Source: JAHZFN01 sp965149945 | GTDB lineage: Bacteria; Bacillota; Dehalobacteriia; UBA4068; UBA4997 | DNA: 6,164 nucleotides | Direction of reading: 5' to 3' | NCBI GenBank assembly: GCA_965149945.1 | Contig: CBCTTQ010000048.1 | Span: 1-6,164 of the forward strand | In this document: positions 1 to 4,062 of the stretch, in pieces | How the letters are laid out: each line of letters starts with the position of its first letter | Numbering within the stretch: the stretch's first letter is position 1 | Program-made: the position numbers and the translations under genes | The notes under the pieces: model-generated | What the model was told of the DNA's origin: nothing | What the model saw: only the letters and a program-made list of their open reading frames with translations | The model's database searches: none

Positions 1-446
1 CTCATACGATTATGGCCGGTATTGTTTTCTTGTTATTATTGATCAGTTTTATTATTGTAAATTATGCGGTGGTTGATTTCGGAAATCTGTTCGGAATTTT
101 TTTTATTGCTTTGGGTTTGGCTGTTTTGGATTTTTTCCCTGTGATTGGATTGATGATCCCTATGGGAATTTGGGCTGCCTGTGCGATTTTATTGGCTGAA
201 AATACTACACTGGGAATTGCCGTTATCGTCGTTTGTATTGTTGTTTCCATTATTAAGCAGATTTTGGAACCTTTTGTGGTCGGAAAAACCATTGGTATTT
301 CGCCCTTAGAAGAAATCGGAAGTGGTTTGGTGCTCTGTTTGATTATGGGGCTTAACCCCATTGGTTTAATTATTGGTCCGATTTTATATACAGTAGGGAA
401 AATTACCTATTTAAAATATAAAAAGAGCACACATCCTGATGAGTAA
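1..446 (+). CDS. AI-2E family transporter / YtvI-like membrane protein, C-terminal part (5' truncated)
   Basis: The reading frame is already open at the left edge (first whole codon at position 3), so the gene begins outside the window and the ATG at 12 is most likely an internal Met. What remains is about 147 residues, almost all hydrophobic, with four or so membrane segments. It carries the family's C-terminal signature: an LDFFPVIG segment where relatives have a D-x-x-P-x-x-G motif, followed by LEPFVVGKTIGISPL and a glycine-rich final helix GLIIGPIL, then a short basic cytoplasmic tail (KYKKS). This pattern is typical of the AI-2E transporter family (PF01594), which includes the sporulation protein YtvI of Bacillota. 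The family name is historical and the substrate is usually unknown; relatives include exporters and Na+/H+ antiporters. I am confident of the family but not of the subgroup. A terminator follows directly, so it ends its transcription unit. Confidence 0.82.
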   Translation, partial: HTIMAGIVFLLLLISFIIVNYAVVDFGNLFGIFFIALGLAVLDFFPVIGLMIPMGIWAACAILLAENTTLGIAVIVVCIVVSIIKQILEPFVVGKTIGISPLEEIGSGLVLCLIMGLNPIGLIIGPILYTVGKITYLKYKKSTHPDE

Positions 447-450
447 AGTA

Positions 451-479
451 AAAAGAACAGCAAGTGCTGTTCTTTTTTT
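451..479 (+). terminator. Intrinsic terminator after the AI-2E family gene
   Basis: AAGAACAGCA at 453-462 is perfectly complementary to TGCTGTTCTT at 465-474, and six further T residues run to 479. It starts four bases after the stop codon and separates this gene from the SPFH operon. Confidence 0.9.
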
Positions 480-583
480 ATGAGAAATTGTATGGAGTAA
501 AACGCGGGAGATTGCTTTCCGAAAAGATATTGTATAAGACACAGCAGGAAAATGCAGCAGGAAAAAATTTTTTGTGGTACTTC

Positions 584-612
584 TTGACACAAAACGATCT
601 GTTTGATATAAT
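584..612 (+). promoter_or_regulatory. Sigma-A promoter of the SPFH operon
   Basis: TTGACA at 584-589 and TATAAT at 607-612 are both perfect consensus hexamers separated by exactly 17 bp. Transcription should start near 618-620. The match implies a strong promoter unless repressed; a palindrome on the predicted start site could provide that repression. The 480-583 stretch upstream shows no gene, only an 11-bp direct repeat (542-552 and 555-565). Confidence 0.92.
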
Positions 613-613
613 A

Positions 614-623
614 ATGATATCAT
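614..623. promoter_or_regulatory. Palindrome at the transcription start, candidate operator
   Basis: ATGATATCAT is a perfect 10-bp palindrome starting two bases after the -10 box and covering the expected +1. Ribbon-helix-helix repressors bind short palindromes, and the second gene of this operon encodes an RHH protein, so autoregulation is possible. A 10-bp AT-rich palindrome can arise by chance, so this is only a candidate. Confidence 0.35.
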
Positions 624-643
624 ATTGATAGGAGTGATAGCAT

Positions 644-1678
644 ATGGTTCAAAATGCACATCTGAAAAAGGAACGGAAAAAAGAAGAAGTAAAAGCACCC
701 AGTTTGCCCGGTATGCCAGTGTTGATTTTGTTAGTGGTTCTGTTTTTGGCGGCTATCGCGATTTTTGCCTATGGGGTCCGCAATGTTTATTATTATGTGA
801 ATATGGGAGTCGGAACGGCATCTATTATCATTGCGATCGTGTATGTCTGCTTGATTTTGCCCTTGCTTTGCTGCGGATTGAAGATTTTAAAACCCAATGA
901 GGCCTATGTATTTACCCTTTTCGGCAGATACTACGGCAGTTTGAAGGGACCGGGTTTTTATTTTGTAAATCCTTTTGTTTCCGCTACCAACCCGACGAGT
1001 TCGAATGGTGTTTCTTGGTCGGATTCTTTGGCGGATATGGTCAACAAACACGGAAGCAAAGGCGAAAAGAAATCTTCTCTTTCCGGATCAAAAAAGATTT
1101 CTTTGAAGACCATGACTTTGAACAATGAAAAACAAAAAATCAACGATCAAATGGGGAATCCCATTGAAATCGGTATTGTTGTAATTTGGCGTGTGGTCAA
1201 TACGGCGAAAGCGGTATTCAATGTAGATAATTATATGGAATTCCTTTCCATGCAATGTGATTCTGCGTTACGAAACATTGTTCGCTTATATCCCTATGAT
1301 GCGGTGGGGGACGCGGATGAATGTACGCTGCGTGGCAGCAGTCAAGAGGTAGCAGATAAAATCAAATTGGAAATTCAAGAAAAGGTGAATGATGCCGGTT
1401 TGGAAATTTTAGAGGCGAGGATTACTCATTTGGCATACGCGCCGGAAATTGCGGCCGCCATGCTCCAACGCCAACAGGCTTCCGCGATCATTGACGCCAG
1501 AAAAATGATTGTGGACGGCGCTGTAGGAATGGTCGAAATGGCATTGTGCCGTTTGAACGAAACTGATTTGGTAGATTTGGATGAAGAAAGAAAGGCTGCG
1601 ATGGTCAGCAATTTACTGGTTGTTCTCTGTGGCAATAAGGATGCTCAGCCCATTGTAAACAGCGGTTCGCTGTATTAA
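644..1678 (+). CDS. SPFH (band 7/stomatin/prohibitin) domain membrane protein
   Basis: This 344-aa protein has a short basic N-terminus (residues 1-22), two hydrophobic segments (about 24-45 and 56-79) and an SPFH domain from about residue 80. The domain entry K-P-N-E-A-Y-V at 83-89, followed by LFGRYYGSLKGPGFYFVNPF, is typical of the group; later come strands with a conserved INDQMGNP-like turn and the helical region ITHLAYAPEIAAAMLQRQQA. SPFH proteins oligomerise on membranes, scaffold lipid microdomains and often partner membrane proteases or stress systems; the job of this bacterial subgroup is not established. A polar Ser/Lys-rich loop at about 112-150 interrupts the first part of the domain. 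The ATG at 644 has AGGAGTGA at 630-637, six bases upstream, beneath a consensus promoter. It is followed after 25 bp by the RHH gene. Family assignment is firm; function is not. Confidence 0.92.
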   Translation: MVQNAHLKKERKKEEVKAPSLPGMPVLILLVVLFLAAIAIFAYGVRNVYYYVNMGVGTASIIIAIVYVCLILPLLCCGLKILKPNEAYVFTLFGRYYGSLKGPGFYFVNPFVSATNPTSSNGVSWSDSLADMVNKHGSKGEKKSSLSGSKKISLKTMTLNNEKQKINDQMGNPIEIGIVVIWRVVNTAKAVFNVDNYMEFLSMQCDSALRNIVRLYPYDAVGDADECTLRGSSQEVADKIKLEIQEKVNDAGLEILEARITHLAYAPEIAAAMLQRQQASAIIDARKMIVDGAVGMVEMALCRLNETDLVDLDEERKAAMVSNLLVVLCGNKDAQPIVNSGSLY

Positions 1679-1703
1679 GAGACAAAAAGTGTAAGGTGGT
1701 TCG

Positions 1704-1886
1704 ATGACAAACAAATCGGCAGAGAAAAAAGAAGCAAAAAAACAAATTCCTCTGCGACTTTCTGCCGGACTATGGCGGGAGTTGGCAGCTTGGGCTGAGG
1801 ACGATTTTCGTTCTATTAACGGACAAATTGAGTATCTGCTGACTGAATGCGTCAAAGCTCGGAAAAAGAAAAAGGACGCAGAGTGA
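1704..1886 (+). CDS. Small Arc-like ribbon-helix-helix (RHH) protein
   Basis: This 60-aa basic protein has the order expected of an RHH dimer: a Lys-rich N-terminal arm (residues 1-13), a short beta strand IPLRLS (15-20), helix A (about 21-33, LWRELAAWAEDD), the turn FRSINGQ, and helix B (about 38-52, ending TECVKAR), with a KKKK tail. RHH proteins usually bind DNA with the paired strands, here the alternating residues of IPLRL. The start has AAGGTGG at 1693-1699, four bases before the ATG. It lies 25 bp after the SPFH gene with no terminator, so it is almost surely cotranscribed. To my knowledge small RHH proteins recur next to SPFH genes in Bacillota, which suggests a functional pair. It could be the operon's autoregulator. 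Antitoxin is an alternative, but no toxin-like partner is visible. Confidence 0.82.
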   Translation: MTNKSAEKKEAKKQIPLRLSAGLWRELAAWAEDDFRSINGQIEYLLTECVKARKKKKDAE

Positions 1887-1925
1887 TTAGGAACGTTGTG
1901 TGAGCAAAATTTTTTCAGGATTATC

Positions 1926-1931
1926 GGGAGG
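1926..1931 (+). promoter_or_regulatory. Ribosome binding site that favours the methyltransferase start at 1939
   Basis: GGGAGG ends seven bases before the ATG at 1939, an ideal spacing. The longer in-frame alternative, GTG at 1900, has only AGGA at 1889-1892 and a weaker start codon, and it would add 13 residues that do not resemble the methyltransferase N-terminus. Confidence 0.7.
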
Positions 1932-1938
1932 AAAGAAA

Positions 1939-2622
1939 ATGGTTTTTGGTAAAGTGGATGAAAAATTCAATGAGGTGGCTTCTGAATTTGATCAATTGAT
2001 GCAGAAGATTATGCCGGATTATCACTTTTTTCAAAAAGCATTGGTGGAAAATTTGCCCTTTGACGTCACGGACGCTTTTCGTGTCATTGATTTGGGTTGC
2101 GGGACCGGTAATTTGGGGAAAATGATTTTGGAGCGTTTTCCGCGGTCAGAAGTTGTTTGCGTAGATTTTTCTGCGGATATGCTAAAGGCGGCAGAGCAAA
2201 AAATCGGCAAAGAACGCGCGAAATTTATGCAATGTGACTTTTATCAATTGGAATTTCCGGGAAAGTTTGACGCGGTCGTTTCTTCCTTGGCGTTGCATCA
2301 TTTGCGAACAGAAGAGGATAAGCGGGTATTTTATCAAAAAATGTATGACGCTATGAATCCGAATGGTGTGCATCTTAATGCGGAAAATGTTCTGAGTCCT
2401 GATCCTGTTTTGCAAAAGGAGTTCATTGATCGATGGCGTAAATTTATGCGGAAAAGTTTTTCTGATGAAGAAATTGATCGAGTTTGGCTAGCCGGCTATT
2501 ATGATGATGATCATCCCGTTACATTATCTTGTCACGAACGGCTGATGGCGCAGACTGGGTTCCGCCATTTTGATGTGATTTTGAAATCTTATCACTTTGC
2601 CTTATTATACGCGCGGAAATAG
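1939..2622 (+). CDS. Class I SAM-dependent methyltransferase
   Basis: This soluble 227-aa protein has a Rossmann-type methyltransferase fold. Motif I is VIDLGCGTGN at residues 49-58, the SAM-binding glycine loop. An acidic residue at the end of strand 2 (D76 in VVCVDFS) should bind the SAM ribose, D100 in the QCDF segment lies near the adenine, and the motif IV-like region runs DAVVSSLALHHL at 111-122. The N-terminal lead (FNEVASEFDQLMQ...P-D-Y) and the histidine pair resemble general small-molecule or tRNA-modifying methyltransferases, but no substrate can be read. The start at 1939 is chosen for its strong ribosome binding site; GTG at 1900 would give 240 aa. It follows the RHH gene after 52 bp with no terminator, so it probably belongs to the SPFH operon. 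No terminator is seen after it before the ribU promoter 20 bp downstream, so read-through into the FMN riboswitch is possible. Confidence 0.88.
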   Translation: MVFGKVDEKFNEVASEFDQLMQKIMPDYHFFQKALVENLPFDVTDAFRVIDLGCGTGNLGKMILERFPRSEVVCVDFSADMLKAAEQKIGKERAKFMQCDFYQLEFPGKFDAVVSSLALHHLRTEEDKRVFYQKMYDAMNPNGVHLNAENVLSPDPVLQKEFIDRWRKFMRKSFSDEEIDRVWLAGYYDDDHPVTLSCHERLMAQTGFRHFDVILKSYHFALLYARK

Positions 2623-2642
2623 TCTGAATATTTTTGTTGCTA

Positions 2643-2671
2643 TTGTCATGCTAGAGGAAATATAGTATAAT
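2643..2671 (+). promoter_or_regulatory. Sigma-A promoter of ribU
   Basis: TTGTCA at 2643-2648 (5 of 6) and TATAAT at 2666-2671 (6 of 6) are spaced by 17 bp. Transcription would start near 2678, about 13 bases before the FMN aptamer, which is the usual arrangement. Confidence 0.85.
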
Positions 2672-2690
2672 AAAACTGTAATGAATAGCT

Positions 2691-2870
2691 GTCTTCGGGG
2701 CGAGGTGAAATTCCTCACCGGCGGTATTTGAACTTTTGGTTCATGAGCCCGCGAGCATGTGCTGATTTGGTGTGATTCCAAAGCCGACGGTATAGTCCGG
2801 ATGGAAGAAGATGAGAAAATCATGCAATATGGTTTTTGTCTTTTATGCCCTGATTTTCAGGGCTTTTTTT
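2691..2870 (+). promoter_or_regulatory. FMN riboswitch (RFN element) with terminator expression platform
   Basis: The aptamer (about 2691-2812) matches the RFN consensus throughout. It opens with TCTTCGGGGC, then GGTGAAATTCC and CACCGGCGGTA, AGCCCGCGAGC at 2746-2756, a GATTTGGTGTGATTCCAAAGCC hairpin region, GACGGTATAGTCCGGATGG, and closes with GAAGA (2807-2811), which pairs with TCTTC (2692-2696) as P1. The expression platform contains an intrinsic terminator at 2847-2870. GAAAATCA at 2815-2822 is exactly complementary to TGATTTTC at 2851-2858, which spans the terminator's left arm and loop, so it is a good antiterminator strand. Known RFN logic is that bound FMN promotes termination, so ribU should be on when flavin is scarce. 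Confidence 0.96.
2847..2870 (+). terminator. Riboswitch-controlled intrinsic terminator before ribU
   Basis: GCCCTGA at 2847-2853 pairs perfectly with TCAGGGC at 2857-2863 across a three-base loop, followed by seven T residues (2864-2870). It lies between the FMN aptamer and the ribU ribosome binding site, so it is the attenuator of this riboswitch. Confidence 0.93.
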
Positions 2871-2911
2871 GTTGACAGCTAACGAAAGCAACAAAAAAGG
2901 AGAGATGAAAA

Positions 2912-3511
2912 ATGACCAAAATCGCAACAGGAACCGCGCCGATGGGCGTAAGAGCACAAACTAGAACTTTGACCGGAATGGCGATGATGGCGGCGTTATC
3001 CATTATCTTTTTGCTGGTAATTCCTAAATTTCCCATTTTCCCGGCAGCGCCGTATTTGGTATATGATATGGCGGATGTTCCCATTATTATGTCCGCTTTC
3101 TTGTTTGGGCCGGGAGCGGGTTTGCTGGTTTTGGCGGTGGTAAGTTTGATTCAGGGGTTGTTGTTAAGTCCGGATGGTTTGATTGGCGCCTTGATGCATT
3201 TTCTTGCCAGTGGGGTTTTGGTAGTTGTGGCGTATTATGTCGCCGCAAAAATCGGGAATACCAAAGGAATGATTATTGGTTTGCTCTGTGGTACCATTGG
3301 TATGGCGGCAATGATGGTGCCTTTGAATTTGATTATTACCGTGCATGTTTACGGTCAGCCCCAAGAAGTGGTAATGGCGGCGTTGGTACCGGCGATTATT
3401 CCCTTTAATCTGTTGAAAGCCGCGCTGAATTCCGCGATTTTCTTTGTGTGCTATAAGCTGATCCGCGTGGCAAAGCCGGGATTATTTGAAAAAATAGGAG
3501 CAAAGCGCTGA
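2912..3511 (+). CDS. ribU: Riboflavin ECF transporter substrate-binding (S) component RibU
   Basis: This 199-aa integral membrane protein has about six hydrophobic helices, the usual size and topology of ECF S components. It has the N-terminal TLTGMAMMAAL helix, with an A-x-x-x-A pattern (A24, A28) of the kind that contacts the EcfT subunit. The RibU-like stretch YDMADVPI (51-58) is followed by FLFGPGAGLL (63-72), the counterpart of the D-x-x-D-x-P and FGP-x-x-G signature of riboflavin S components. It would capture riboflavin at the membrane and work with a shared EcfA/EcfA'/EcfT energy module encoded elsewhere, since none is in this window. The upstream FMN riboswitch independently supports the substrate. 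The ATG has AGGAGA at 2898-2903 with an eight-base gap. The gene is a single-gene unit closed by a terminator 27 bp after the stop. Confidence 0.93.
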   Translation: MTKIATGTAPMGVRAQTRTLTGMAMMAALSIIFLLVIPKFPIFPAAPYLVYDMADVPIIMSAFLFGPGAGLLVLAVVSLIQGLLLSPDGLIGALMHFLASGVLVVVAYYVAAKIGNTKGMIIGLLCGTIGMAAMMVPLNLIITVHVYGQPQEVVMAALVPAIIPFNLLKAALNSAIFFVCYKLIRVAKPGLFEKIGAKR

Positions 3512-3538
3512 AGATACATTTAATCAATAGCAAATCGA

Positions 3539-3569
3539 GCAAGGCGGATTTTGAAACCGCCTTGCTTTT
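3539..3569 (+). terminator. Intrinsic terminator after ribU
   Basis: GCAAGGCGG at 3539-3547 pairs perfectly with CCGCCTTGC at 3557-3565 across a nine-base loop, followed by four T residues. The stem is long and GC-rich, which compensates for the short T tract. Confidence 0.9.
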
Positions 3570-3615
3570 CATTATAAGATTATCATTTGATTTTTTTTGT
3601 TAATGATGTGAAAAT

Positions 3616-3629
3616 TTTCGGAGAAATAA
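3616..3629 (+). repeat. 14-bp direct repeat, copy 1
   Basis: TTTCGGAGAAATAA at 3616-3629 recurs exactly at 3957-3970. The two copies flank the promoter, cobalamin aptamer and terminator of the transporter leader. In copy 1, GAGAA (3621-3625) could also pair with TTCTC (3631-3635), a weak hairpin before a T run. Confidence 0.5.
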
Positions 3630-3646
3630 ATTCTCTTTTTTAAAGC

Positions 3647-3675
3647 TTTACAATTTTTTTACTTTGTGCTATACT
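3647..3675 (+). promoter_or_regulatory. Sigma-A promoter of the cobalamin riboswitch leader
   Basis: TTTACA at 3647-3652 (5 of 6) and TATACT at 3670-3675 (5 of 6) have a 17-bp spacer. Transcription would start near 3682, about 12 bases before helix P1 of the riboswitch. The leader to the transporter start codon is then about 380 nt. Confidence 0.82.
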
Positions 3676-3837
3676 ACAGTTAGTTTTATCTATCAACTGC
3701 TTTTGCTGTAAAGTCAGCAAAGGGGAATGGGGTGAGAAGCCCCGCGAGTCGGTCACTGTGAAGTCCTGCTATGGAATAAGTCAGATTACCTGGAAGCAGT
3801 TGGCATTTCTGCCTGAACCGGAAACTGCCGAAATCAT

Positions 3838-3861
3838 CGAAATCGCTATTCCGCGATTTCG
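3838..3861 (+). promoter_or_regulatory. Stable hairpin between the B12 aptamer and its terminator
   Basis: CGAAATCGC at 3838-3846 pairs perfectly with GCGATTTCG at 3853-3861 over a six-base loop. Only four T residues follow, so it is a poor terminator by itself. A second copy of CGAAATC at 3829-3835 could compete for the right arm. It may act as a spacer that brings the P1 strand near the terminator arm. Confidence 0.6.
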
Positions 3862-3866
3862 CTTTT

Positions 3867-3901
3867 CGCTTGTGCCAGTTTGGTATCAAGTGTTTTTTTT
3901 T
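3867..3901 (+). terminator. Intrinsic terminator of the cobalamin riboswitch
   Basis: CGCTTGTGCCA (3867-3877) pairs with TGGTATCAAGTG (3881-3892), giving 11 pairs with two G-U wobbles and one bulged T (3886), then nine T residues at 3893-3901. It lies 65 bases after the end of P1 and 161 bases before the transporter start, so it should decide expression of that gene. AGTTGGCA at 3798-3805, which includes the 3' strand of P1, can pair with its left arm and loop at 3873-3880. Confidence 0.78.
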
Positions 3902-3956
3902 GACAAGAATTATTTTATCTGTCATCGTTTCTTTGTATTTCGCTATAAAGTTTCCC

Positions 3957-3970
3957 TTTCGGAGAAATAA
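3957..3970 (+). repeat. 14-bp direct repeat, copy 2
   Basis: Exact second copy of TTTCGGAGAAATAA (first at 3616-3629), 341 bp downstream, in the leader between the riboswitch terminator and the transporter. The 3902-4062 stretch around it holds no gene that I can support. Confidence 0.5.
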
Positions 3971-3986
3971 TTTTACAGATAACACC

Positions 3987-3994
3987 AAGGAGGG
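3987..3994 (+). promoter_or_regulatory. Orphan Shine-Dalgarno sequence in the transporter leader
   Basis: AAGGAGGG is close to a perfect anti-16S match, but no ATG, GTG or TTG lies at a usable distance; the following codons in the best frame begin ATA ATA AAA AAA. It is 69 bases before the transporter start, which has its own site at 4049-4055. An 8-bp inverted repeat (TTATCTGT at 3915-3922, ACAGATAA at 3975-3982) ends four bases before it. It may be a relic of a lost start codon or a ribosome standby site. Confidence 0.5.
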
Positions 3995-4062
3995 ATAATA
4001 AAAAAATTTTTAATCAAAAACGATGAAGAGAGAATATTCTTGAAAAATGAGGTGATTAAACG

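Larger units (their letters stand above)
3694..3901 (+). promoter_or_regulatory. Compact cobalamin (B12) riboswitch with terminator expression platform
   Basis: The core follows the cobalamin riboswitch consensus: AAAGGGGAATGGGGTGAGAAG, then CCCC, then CACTGTGA at 3754-3761, and the B12-box-like AAGTCAGATTACCTGG at 3778-3793. Closing helix P1 is CAACTGCTT (3694-3702) with AAGCAGTTG (3794-3802). A hairpin TTTGCTG/CAGCAAA lies just inside, and P5 is GGGG (3729-3732) with CCCC (3740-3743). The peripheral arm found in large adenosylcobalamin riboswitches is missing, so this is a compact variant; ligand preference cannot be read. After the aptamer come a small hairpin (GGCA/TGCC, 3802-3813), a strong spacer hairpin (3838-3861) and a T9-tailed terminator. 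It precedes an AspT-type transporter gene, an unusual target. Confidence 0.86.

Noticed and set aside
625..900. A 91-codon open frame on the + strand overlapping the start of the SPFH gene
   Set aside because: It starts in the SPFH ribosome binding region in another frame, and the SPFH frame has a clear domain and its own site.
1704..1886. RHH protein as the antitoxin of a toxin-antitoxin pair
   Set aside because: The neighbours are a large SPFH protein and a methyltransferase; no small toxin gene overlaps or adjoins it.
1900..1938. GTG at 1900 as the methyltransferase start
   Set aside because: It is in frame with a weak AGGA upstream, but ATG at 1939 has GGGAGG at ideal spacing and matches the expected N-terminus. 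It is kept only as an alternative.
2872..2900. TTGACA at 2872-2877 as a promoter bypassing the FMN riboswitch
   Set aside because: The position for a -10 box holds AAAAGG, the ribosome binding region, so there is no promoter.
3621..3641. Small GAGAA/TTCTC hairpin with a T run as a second terminator after ribU
   Set aside because: The stem is five AT-rich pairs and would be unstable; the strong terminator at 3539-3569 already does this job.
3900..3928. TTGACA at 3900-3905 as a second promoter for the transporter
   Set aside because: No -10 hexamer lies 15-19 bp downstream, and the TTG is part of the terminator T tract.
3758..3970. A 70-codon open frame on the + strand through the riboswitch region
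   Set aside because: It starts inside the aptamer core, crosses two hairpins and a T9 tract, has no ribosome binding site and shows no protein-like character.
3686..3988. A 100-codon open frame on the - strand over the same leader
   Set aside because: It is the reverse shadow of structured RNA, with no ribosome binding site or promoter and no recognisable protein.
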